This document shows, piece by piece, positions 1 to 10,191 of a stretch of 64,000 bases of DNA. Within the stretch, counting starts at the first letter, position 1. Each line of letters starts with the position of its first letter. The translations under genes and the position numbers were made by a program. This DNA is from Punctularia strigosozonata HHB-11173 SS5 (lineage: Eukaryota > Basidiomycota > Agaricomycetes > Corticiales > Punctulariaceae), in assembly GCF_000264995.1 (NCBI RefSeq), contig NW_006767435.1:364042-428041 (forward strand). Reading direction: 5' to 3'. The notes beneath the pieces are model-generated. The model worked only from the letters and a program-made list of their open reading frames with translations. It did not search any database and was not told where the DNA came from.

Positions 1-746
1 GGGCGAAACGCCAAGTGCGCGCTCGAGCTCAGCTTCCCGATCTCGGCCTCGCAAGGCGTCGATGGAAGTCAGGAGCTGGTTCAGCCGTGGATGCGCGGCG
101 AGCGCTTTGCGGACGGCGGGGGACGTCGCTGCAACGGGAGATGAACCGATCGGTGCTTTGTTATTCCTTGCGGCGAGGACGAAGGGGCTGACCTATCGCC
201 TCGTATTGAGGGAGTGTGAGCGGTTTGGGGTCGTCACGCTTGAGAGGATCGGGAAACGCGGTTTCTTCTGGGACGTAGGGCCATTTCAGCGAAGTAAGAG
301 GTCTGAGCTGCTTGGGCTTTGGGAGCATTTCTTCGGTCCCGGTTTCGTCCGTTCCTGCGATAAACTTTGGGTCTTGAAGAGGGAAAGACATGCAGTATAA
401 CCACATACGTGACCCGGGTTCATCGTTGTTCGTGACCGCCGGTACTGATGGCGTCGCGGAGGTCGATGCTACCGGGGCAGGCGTAGGTGCAGCTTGCACA
501 CAGGAGTTTTCTACCGATCACCGGCTCGTCACTTCAGGAATAGCCAGCATCCTTCACGACATTCGTACCTTTGTGTCGTTTAAAGCATGGCACGGAACAG
601 CTGGAAAGGACAAACTTACGAGTTAGAACGGGATCCGTTTACATCTTCGCGAGGGAGTATTACTATAGAACGTTGCATTTCGGGCACGAATATTTCGATC
701 CGTTATCGTCGCATATCTGGCAGCGGGCACGTTTCTTGGGTGCCAT
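1..746 (-). CDS. ZNHIT3/Hit1-like HIT zinc-finger protein (3' end outside window)
   Basis: HIT zinc fingers of the ZNHIT3/Hit1 type act in box C/D snoRNP assembly in the nucleus (family knowledge). The ATG is at 746-744. Exons read 746-664, 600-569, 492-193 and 128 to beyond position 1. Exon 1 encodes the first knuckles (RCQIC, YSCPKC) and exon 2 completes the finger (YCSVPCFKRHK). Exon 3 carries a Ala/Pro/Thr-rich linker, then WPYVPEE and a conserved-looking DDPKPLTLPQYEAI stretch. Exon 4 encodes AHPRLNQLLTSID followed by RDREAELERALGV, like the C-terminal helix of ZNHIT3 proteins. All four joins keep frame with GT-AG introns of 63, 76 and 64 nt. The finger pattern and the C-terminal helix both support the call. 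The gene is cut only by the window edge. Confidence 0.8.
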
Positions 747-1382
747 TGATAGTTGTTGACTCGGTTGTGTCAGGAGAGTCAAGACTCAAACAAACGCTCA
801 TGGGATTCCAGGGGCGCAAAATGAGCGCACGATCTTCGTGCCCAGTTTCAGTGGTGCCGACGCCAACCCCGCAGATCCGATATCGCCTCTCCTTCTCGTC
901 TTCATCCTCCTCTACGTTCCATAGGCATTACTATCAATTGTGGTTTACCAAAGATTGGTTATCACCGCAGAGATCGCGAATGGGGAAACCGAAAAATGAA
1001 CATCAAGGCTATCGACAGCGTCGCAGCTTCGGATTCTACGGCAGCTGACCCGGGTGATATAAATGATATCTCAACATCTTGTCGTCAAAGTCGGCCAGGG
1101 ATATCTCTCGAGTGAACTGCAGTTGCCGCGTTTCCGACACGTTCGCGCCTTCCGAAGGGACTTCGACCTCCTTGTGACGTCTTACGGAGCTGCTCGAAGG
1201 AGGAAGCATACGATCTTCATCAGCGTCGAAGACGGGCGGAAGGTCACCTGCAGGGTCCATGGAGCGCACTGGGCGGGTCCCCATGTGCCCGCCTTCTGAC
1301 TGCGACATTGACCCGCCCCGCAAGCCACGATATAAGATAGCAGGATGTCGCCAATGCTCAGGCTTAATCGCTGACTTATGCC
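747..1382. other. Intergenic region, divergent promoters
   Basis: This 636-bp stretch separates two divergently transcribed genes, the HIT finger gene (-) and the first beta-mannosidase (+). It holds a TATA-like box 52 nt before the mannosidase ATG. The open frames seen here on both strands have no recognisable motifs and no splice logic, so I regard them as chance. Confidence 0.5.
1331..1337 (+). promoter_or_regulatory. TATA box of first beta-mannosidase gene
   Basis: TATAAGA lies 52 nt upstream of the ATG at 1383. The paralogous gene has TATATAA 65 nt before its own start, so the core promoter arrangement is shared by the pair. Confidence 0.55.
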
Positions 1383-4300
1383 ATGCGTTTTCGGACGTTC
1401 GTTCTCCTGGGTATTTTGCCTTGGGTACTCGGCGAAGTGATTGACCTCTCGCAGTTGTCATGGTCCCTCTCGAACCAAAACGGCTCCATCGTGATACCGG
1501 CGTCCATACCGTCGCAGGTGCATATAGATTTGTTGAAGGCAGGTCTCATAACCGAGCCGCTTTTGGGAGTCAACGGTACGTGTTAATATCAAGGTGGAAG
1601 GGGGCTGCGGTTCAACGCTTGACTTCATAGACTTCACCGAACGATGGATCATCAACGACAGCTGGACATACACGGCCGATCTAGCCCCTCTCCTCCGCGG
1701 AACATCTGCGCGCGATATCAGCTCTCTCCTCGTGTTCTATGGCCTAGATACCGTTGCAAGCATCGTGAGGGCACGAATGCCAATGATATATGCGCACGAG
1801 TCTCACAGTTCGCCCTCATCCTCCCTAGACCTTATTTGGCCATCCTGTCGCATGGGTGAACAACCAGTTTCGGCAATATGTTTATGACGTGACCCATATC
1901 CTGAGCTCAACATCAGCGAGACACACCAATTTGACAATCGCGTTTGAGTCGGCTTGGCTCTATGGTCTGAACGTGACGTCGAGGCCAGACGCCGAGTTCT
2001 TCCCGAATACAAATGAGGTTACTACCAGCGATAATGTGAGTGATGCTCTCGAGGAGGTCTCCTGATCTGAACTTACCTTCCCCCAGTATGAGTATCCTGG
2101 CGTCCGTCAGTGGATAAGGAAGACAGCCTCAGACTTTGGATGGGACTGGGTGCGCTTCCCATCGAGCTTCACCCGGAGTGCTTATTGACTTACTATGGCA
2201 CAGGGACCAGCATTTATCCCCACCGGCATATTCAAACCAGCGTTCCTCGTCACCTTGGCAGAGATGGAACATGACAAGCCGCCTCCAGGTGGCGAGCAGG
2301 TCATATTCCTCGAGGAGCAAACTTTAGAGGTGTACAAGCCAGGCCAAACTCTCGCAACTCGCCCAGACGAATCTGCGGACTGGATCGTCAACGTTACCCT
2401 CGGAGTGCGCTCCGCGTCTGTGTTCTCCCGGCCCGAAATCACCGTGGAGTTTCCCGAGCTGAACTTCTCAAAGACGGTTCCGGTATCTCCCATCGATAAG
2501 ACCCTCGACGACGGACAGTTTATCTCTGCCAATGTTAGCATCCCCGAAGGTAAGGCCCCGGTTGTCTTGCCCCCTCCCCCCCTTCCCCCTAGCAGCCCTC
2601 TCAATACCAGATGCAGGTCTTCCTCAGCGCTGGTATCCACACAACCTCGCGACTGGTCCCAAGAGGTACAACGTCACTATCACCCTCGCTGGGTCGTCCG
2701 CGTACAACGTCAGTTTCAACACCACCACCGGATTCCGCACGATCTTCCTCGCGCAAGGACCGTACTCTCAACACGACATTGAGAAACGCGGCATCACCCC
2801 GGGGGACCAATGGCACTTCGAGATCAACGGCGCGGCATTTTATAGCCTCGGAACGAACATAATTCCCTTCGATCCGTTCTACGCGAGGACAACTACCGAG
2901 CAGGTTCGTTGGGTGCTCGAAAGCTCGGTCGCAAGTGGACAGAACATGGTCGGTGCTGTTTCTCCAGGTCATCTCCTACCGTTCTCTCATCGTTTGGTCC
3001 CAGCTGCGCATATGGGGCGGAGGCATTTACCAGCCTTCGGCGTCATCGCCGGGTGTATACGATTTTTACGACCTCTGCGACGAGCTCGGTATCCTCGCCT
3101 GGTCGGAGTTGATCTTCTCGGATACATTGTACCCCATCAACGACTTCTTGCTTGCATGTGCGTCGGCATGCTATAGTGCCAGACGTCGATAAGCTAACCT
3201 CAAGTTATGCCGCCCAGCCATCGAACCCGAAGTGCGTCAGAACGTAAGGAGGGTGAAGCGCAACCCGAGCAACGCACAATGGGCCGGAGGCAACGAGATC
3301 GAAGGGATCGTCATCTCCGCCAACGAATCCCTCCCGAACGGGACGCATTATCTCGACGAGTTCGTGTTCTTGTTCCAAGACTATCTGCACGACATCGTAT
3401 CATCCGAGACGAACTCGGTGAGAGTAGCATTCTCGGGAAAAGACCTCGACTCATTGGCGTATGGGGCAGGTTGCGTACACGGATTGCTCGACGACCAGCG
3501 GCCCTTTGACTTTGGATCCTCTCGTCCAGCGATTCAATAACAAGACTGCTGGCTTCATATATGGGAATGGAGGTGGGTAATGACAGCGTCCTGGGATTGA
3601 CTGAATCTGACTCGGCGCAGAGCGCTATAACTATGACGCATCACAAGCCTTCAACTACAGCACATATCCTGTTTCGAGGTGAGACTTCGTGCTATCCGGA
3701 GCACACGTTCGCTCTGACTTACGTATGGCGGGCAGATTCATCAATGAATTCGGGTCTGTAATACGTGCTCGAAAGATGTGCTGCAATTCTCAGCCATGTC
3801 CGCAGATTCCACTCGATGCCAAGCTTCTACAGCTGGGAGGAGGTATTGACGTCATCGGACGACTTTTCGTTTAACTCGACCGTAGTCGCCTCGCGGGATC
3901 ATCATCCGCCCGCCGGTAACCTCAGCTTCCCGAACCCCAACGCGCCGCAGGGACAGGCGCAGATGACGAGCGCGGTTGAGCTTTGGTTGCCCACCCCGGG
4001 CACCAACGACGCTAATCAGACGTTCGCGCAATGGTGTTGGTCGACGCAGATATTCCAGTCGATGACGATGGTGAACATCCATGGTCTGCATCTGTGCAGG
4101 ATGCTAAATGGAGGTTCAACAGGTGTCCCAAATCGCGTGGTATAGAAGGGGTGCTGGGCAAGGAGAAAACAAGTCAGTATTCAGTGGGTGTGATTCGCGT
4201 GATGATTGATCTGTTCTTCGCGCGTGATAGCCTCGGCGCGCTTGTCTGGCAAAACAACGATATATGGCAGGGGGTCAGCTGGTCCGCCATTGAGTACTCG

Positions 4301-5072
4301 GGGAGGTGGAAAGTTCTGAATTACGGGCTCGCTACGATATTCTCGCCTGTGGTCATCAACGCGTTCTGGACGCCCGACAATCAGACACTCGAAGTCCTCG
4401 TCACGTCGGATAGATGGGAAGAAGTCAAGGGTGTGGCGGAGCTGTCGTGGTACGCGTGGAACGGGACGCTTCTAAGCAGCGATACCATCGACTTTACGAC
4501 CCCTCCGTTAAACAACTCGGTCGTGTTCAGTGGGATGGGCTTGGACCAGATTCTTCCGCTGGGCTCGGTGCCGGCAGATGTGTGGCTTCGAATGAACCTC
4601 ACCGCGTTGGCGGATAATCGAACTGTCACCAATGAGCAATTCGTAAGTTTACCCGGTTTCGTTCGCCGTTTTTGCTACGATCTCACGTTGCATGTTGTAG
4701 TTCTCTCCGGTGTCACTAGCAAGTGCGAACCTCGTTGACCCGCTGATCACCGTGACTCGGGGCGATGACCTGACTTTCACTCTTTCTGCGGCCGGCGGTG
4801 TCGCGCCGTGGACGTGGGTGGACCATCCTGCCGGCACAGTCGGTTATTTTGTCGACGATGCCACGCTCCTGCCGCTCAACGGGTTCTACCTAATCCCTGG
4901 CCAGGACAGAACAGGTGCGTCGAACCCTGATTGCATAATCGAAGTCGTCGGTCACTGATCTGTGCCGATGCATACAGTCAGATTCGTTATGAGCCGCGGA
5001 CTCTCCAAAGCACAGTCCCCAGACCCTGCGGATTTCGTGGTTCGCTCGCTATGGAACAATACACATACGTGA
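1383..5072 (+). CDS. Secreted beta-mannosidase, GH2 family (copy 1)
   Basis: Hydrolyses terminal beta-1,4-mannosyl residues of manno-oligosaccharides released from mannans or N-glycans. The start MRFRTFVLLGILPWVLG is a signal peptide, so the enzyme should be secreted. I resolve 16 exons: 1383-1575, 1631-1764, 1829-2035, 2087-2149, 2204-2549, 2617-2948, 3004-3157, 3218-3417, 3470-3572, 3621-3678, 3736-3753, 3806-4070, 4123-4172, 4231-4642, 4701-4914 and 4978-5072. The order of parts fits GH2: N-terminal sugar-binding domain, Ig-like domain (PQRWYPHNLATG), TIM barrel and C-terminal beta domains. The predicted acid/base is Glu in AGGNE (codon 3295-3297). The predicted nucleophile is Glu in NEFGFHSMPS (codon 3746-3748), inside an 18-nt exon. 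Length (about 930 residues) fits fungal beta-mannosidase A. A close tandem copy follows at 5776. Confidence 0.93.
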
Positions 5073-5775
5073 AGGCATCCTTTGACTCGCATAAATCCTT
5101 CTCCAGCAGCATGCGCAGTCTCTCGCATCTATATGCATCCAGATATCCACTTCATTAGCATAGCGCTTGGACTGGTCGAAACGGCAGAACTTACACTGCC
5201 GGCGCCAGTATAACCGTGTCGGCTATTAAGTGAACAACTTCAGTGTATCACATGATTACACAATGTTGTAGTCACCGCGGTTTTTCCTAGTCGCTTCAGC
5301 CGCTCAGCGAGTACTGAAGTTCAAGCTGCTCTTTCTCCACTTTTTGCTCTGGAACCCTGCCGGAAACACCAGGCCACGTCGCAGAGGTGGAAATCTGAAC
5401 TTTGGCTGCAATTATACCGACTTGCATTCCCCGCTTCTACTCGGCTCCTGAGTGACCCATTCTCGACCCATTTACGTGGATGCTTCCCGAAGTCCGTGCT
5501 CTGCAAGCTGCGGGAACTGTAGACGCGACCCCGGCATGATATCTTTTTCAATATCGCCTATTTTTTCAGCGCTCGTTGACTGCGCCAAGGGGCATGCATC
5601 ATTCGAAGCATCAGGTGCTCATCGGCAGAGGTCACCAGCGACCTGAGAGCGGACTAAATGCGCCGGATTAACCTTCTTTCCTTGACGTCGACCTGCTTCA
5701 TTTTCGGTGATATATAAGACAGCGAAGTGTCACGATCATCCCAGCTGGTGGTTACGCCGCACCTAAGAGTGTATC
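5073..5775. other. Intergenic region between beta-mannosidase copies
   Basis: About 700 bp. It holds the 3' end of copy 1 and the promoter of copy 2, with a TATA box near 5711. I see no coding signal on either strand and no clear terminal repeats that would explain the duplication. Confidence 0.5.
5711..5717 (+). promoter_or_regulatory. TATA box of second beta-mannosidase gene
   Basis: TATATAA is 65 nt upstream of the ATG at 5776, in the same relative position as in copy 1. Confidence 0.55.
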
Positions 5776-8700
5776 ATGCGTCTCCAGATACTGAACCTCC
5801 TAGGTCTTCTTCCTTTGGCTCTTGGGGAGGTGTTCGACCTCTCGCAACTCTCGTGGTCCCTCTCAAATCAAAACGGCACCATCGTGATTCCGGCGTCGAT
5901 ACCATCGCAGGTGCATCTGGACTTGCTGGAGGCGGGAGTCATTACGGAACCCCTTCTAGGAATCAATGGTATGTAAAGATTTATGAGGTTAAGCGAATGC
6001 TTCCGAATGACTTGGTCTTCATAGATTTCGCTGAGAGATGGATTATCAATGACAATTGGACGTATACGGCCGATCTCTCCCCGATCCTCAAAGCGACTTC
6101 CAAGGCGAAAACGAGCTCGCTTCTGGCCTTTTATGGGCTGGACACGGTAGCGAATATTGTAAGGGCTTCAGGTTCCTGGTAGATCGCACGTATCTGATCC
6201 TCGTACGCTGTTGTGATTAGACACTATTCGGGAAGCCGGTCGCTTGGGTGAACAACCAGTTCCGCCAGTACGTGTACGACGTATCCGACATTTTAGCGAA
6301 GGTGTCGCCAGGCAATACGAACTTGACCGTCGCATTCGAGTCAGCGTGGTTGTACGGTCTCAATGTGACGTCGCGGCCCGATGCAGAGGCGTTCCCAGTC
6401 ACGAGCGTGTCGCTGACTACCATCAACGTGAGGGATTATACCCTTAGGGTTAACGTTATCGACAGCTCACAATATCGCAGTTTGAATATCCCGGAGTCCG
6501 CCAGTGGATACGGAAGACTCAATCAGACTTCGGATGGGACTGGGTGCGTCGTGATTATCGATCATCCATCTTTCTATATACATATTATTATTTGCAGGGT
6601 CCGGCATTCGTCCCCATAGGGATTTTCAAGCCAGCGTACCTGATCACATTGTCAGACTCCAAGGACAACATCGGAAATACCCATGCTGACGCCATATTCC
6701 TCGAGGAAAAGACGCTGGAGGTGTACAAGCCAGGTCAAACTCTTGCTAACCGACCCGACGAATCCGCGGACTGGATCGTCAACGTCACTCTTGGCTTGCG
6801 GTCCGCCGTAGCTTTCTCGGCCCCTTCACTCACTATTGCGTTCCCGGAGCTGGAATATACGACGAACGTCCGTATCCCCTCGATCGAACGGAGTCTTGAC
6901 ACAGAACACGTTGTTTCGGCCAGCGTCAGAATACCCGAGGGTAAGCCGTGCATCACATTTTTGGGGGTAAGTGCCGTGACTGAGCACATCATAACACACC
7001 GCAGGTCTCCCTCAGCGGTGGTACACTCACAACCTCGCGACTGGCCCGAAGCTGTACGATGTGAAGATTACGCTAGCAGCGTCATCGACGTATAAGGTCA
7101 GCTGGGATACCACCACCGGCTTTCGGACGATCTTCCTGGCACAGGGACCCTATTCTCAAGAAGACATCGACAAGCGGGGAATCACGCCGGGCAATCAATG
7201 GCACTTCGAACTCAATGGCGAAGCTTTCTATGCACTGGGAACCAACATCATTCCGTTCGATCCCTTTTACGCGAGGGTCACTACTGATAAGGTTAGATGG
7301 GTGCTCGAAAGCGCGGTAGCGAGCGGCCAGAACATGGTAGGTCCAGCTACCACAGTCGCGTGCCGTTTTACTCACATCTGCTGCTCAAGGTTCGTGTCTG
7401 GGGCGGCGGTATCTATCAACCCTCCGCATCCTCGCCAGGAGTGTACGACTTTTACGATCTCTGCGATGAGCTCGGCATTCTCGCATGGTCGGAGCTCATC
7501 TTCTCCGATTCGTTGTATCCTATCAACGACTTCATGCTCGGTTGTACGTCCTACCTCTCCGATTCTCCTCGGAGCGTTGCTTGCTTGCTTGCTCACGGAT
7601 ACCTCCAGCTATCGAGCCGGAAGTCCGGCAGAATGTTAGACGAGTGAAGCGCAATCCGAGCAACGCGCAGTGGGCCGGAGGAAATGAGAATGAGCTCCTC
7701 GCCATCTTTGTGAACGAGACGCTCGCGAACGGCACGCATTATCTGGACGAGGTAAAGTCTCACCACCGTCCTTTGTACTCCGAATTCTGGCTCATCAAGT
7801 TTCGTTCTCGTACAGTATGTCTTCTTGGCCCAGGATTACTTGCAAGGCATAGTCACGTCCGAAACCAACTCCGTGAGGCCTACGCTCGTTGTCCAGGCGC
7901 TGTTCGATGACCGCAACAATTCAGGTTGCTTATACGGACTGTTCTACGACTTTTGGCCCTTTGAGCTTCGATCCTCTTGTCCAGCGGTTTCTGAATGGGA
8001 CTCCAGGATTTATCTACGGAAATACAGGTGAGCGCCGGTATCAACGCAAGGGTTCTCCGTGCTGATGGTCATTCCAAGAGAGATACAACTACGACGCGTC
8101 GCAAGCGTTCAATTATAGCACTTATCCTGTTGCGAGGTGCGATCACTTCAGGCCTTTGACCTGCGGGTTTCATGACTGACGGCATCGGGCAGATTTGTGA
8201 ACGAGTTCGGGTCCGTAGCCCGCTTTCTCCATGTGTTATTGACAGACGTCCTGATTATCGCGCAGGTTCCACTCGATGCCTAGCTTCTACAGCTGGGAAG
8301 AGGTGCTCACCTCACCGGAAGACTTTTCGTTCAACTCTACCGTGGTCGCCTCGCGTGATCATCACCTGCCCGCCGGAGACCTCACTTTCCCTAACCCCAA
8401 CGCGGTTCTGGGACAGGCGCAGATGACAAGCGGCGTCGAGCTGTGGCTGCCTACCCCTGGCACGGAGGACTCGAACCAGACATTCGCGCAATGGTGCTGG
8501 TCGACGCAGATCTTCCAGTCGATGACTATGGTAAGAGAGGTGCTGCTAGGATCGTCTTTACATAGCTACTGACGCAAATTTGGTTTGTTAGGCTTCGCAG
8601 ATCGCGTGGTACAGAAGGGGTGCTGGACTGGGAGAAAACAAGTCAGTGTCTGCTTAGGAAACGATTGACGGGAAGGTTGATTGATATTCCTTGACAGCCT

Positions 8701-9554
8701 TGGCGCGCTCGTCTGGCAGAACAACGACATATGGCAAGGCGTAAGCTGGTCTGCTGTCGAGTACTCGGGAAGATGGAAGGTCCTGAATTACGGCCTCGCC
8801 ACGGCTTTCTCTTCTGTGGTTATCAACGCGTTCTGGACGCCAGACAATCAGACGCTCGAAGTCCTCGTCACGTCGGACAGGTGGGAAGCAGTCAAGGGCA
8901 CGGCGGAGCTGTCGTGGTATACGTGGAACGGCACGCTTTTGAGCAACAATACCGTTCACTTCACCACCCCGGCGCTCAACAACTCCGTTGTGTTCAGCGG
9001 GACGGGCTTGGACCAGATTCTTCCGCCGGGCTCGGATCCGAAGGATGTGTGGCTTCGGATGAACCTCATCGCGGTGGCGGATAAACGTATCGTTACCAAT
9101 GAACAATTCGTGAGTTTATCCCAGTTTCATCCCATGTTGAAGCGCCGTACTCATTGGTCCGTATCATATGCCGCTGCAGTTCACCCCGGTTTCGCTGGCG
9201 GATGCGAATCTCGTTGATCCGTTGATTAGTGTCATTCGCGGCAAGGATTTGACGTTCACCCTCCGCGCTGCTGGCGGTGTTGCGCCGTGGACGTGGATCG
9301 ATCATCCCGCCGGCACGGTCGGATACTTTATCGACGCCATTACGCATTTGCCTTCGAACGGGTTTTACTTGGTTCCCGGCCAGGATCGAACGAGTATGTA
9401 GTGGAATCATTTCGCGAGCCAGATTGCCCTTTACTGATTCGCATGTTTGCTAACAGTCAAATTCATCTTGAACCAAAGTATGTCGAGGTCGGCGTCTCCC
9501 AATCCTGCCGACTTCGTGGTTCGATCGTTGTGGAACAACACGCATGTCGCGTGA
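5776..9554 (+). CDS. Secreted beta-mannosidase, GH2 family (copy 2)
   Basis: Paralogue of the gene at 1383 and probably the same reaction on mannan or N-glycan oligosaccharides outside the cell. It begins with a signal peptide ([17 protein letters not shown]). Exon 1 is 5776-5968, and the last exon ends NNTHVA-stop at 9552-9554. Splice positions match copy 1 one for one, except for an extra 64-nt intron at 7752-7815 after the residues LDE, giving 17 exons. The acid/base Glu is in AGGNE (codon 7686-7688). The nucleophile Glu is in NEFGFHSMPS (codon 8203-8205), again in an 18-nt exon (8193-8210). Protein similarity to copy 1 is high throughout, including [14 protein letters not shown] near the C-terminus, while intron sequences have diverged. 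This points to an old tandem duplication with both copies kept intact. Confidence 0.93.
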
Positions 9555-10191
9555 AGGATAGCGCCTTATTATGCCTCCATATCATAAAAATCATGGACTA
9601 ATAAACCAGTTATTACTGAGCGTTCACATGGTCGCCGAAGTTTCTCTGACCGCCGGAGAAGAACGGATGAGCAATGTAATTGTCCTGTAAGTTCGCACAG
9701 GATGACAATAAGTAGCTGCGCGGCATGCGCCGACGTCATTGCATCTCAGGTGCCGGGTGTACCGGTCGGTACGGCAGTCATTGGGAGCATTAATCAGAAT
9801 CAGAGTGAAAGCAATATGAGCTGTGAAGCATGTGAAGCAGCACGAAACTGTCCAACCGAGAGGTGAAAGCAACTTGCTTGCAGCTTCAACTCGTCGGTGG
9901 CGGGCGGTGGCGGGGCCGGGGCGGAGTCTGGGCCGGTGATCCCAACGGCGTTCGGCGGCCCCAATTGGCAAGGCAATGAAGGGTGCGGCCACCGCCCAAC
10001 GCGAGCAGGGTAATCGAAACCAGTGACCACAACTCAGGCCTGGCGCCGCTCCACCTATACTTACCCTGTACCGCATCCTATCTCTGGCTCTCCTCCTCGC
10101 TGCACCGACGCCTGCGACACACGAACGAACCGGGCGGGGCCTCATCACGACGACGGCTTGATCCCCACCCCACGCTTGACCCCTCGCTGTC
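9555..10191. other. Intergenic region upstream of NIPA gene
   Basis: The region contains a GC-rich Pro/Ala/Arg-coding-like stretch on the minus strand (about 9624-10268) that overlaps the NIPA start. It shows no family motif and no splice signals. I call it promoter and 5' UTR sequence. Confidence 0.45.

Noticed and set aside
1036-1461. Minus-strand open frame of 141 codons
   Set aside because: It overlaps the signal-peptide exon and promoter of beta-mannosidase copy 1, and its composition (Arg/Ser-rich) is that of a shadow frame.
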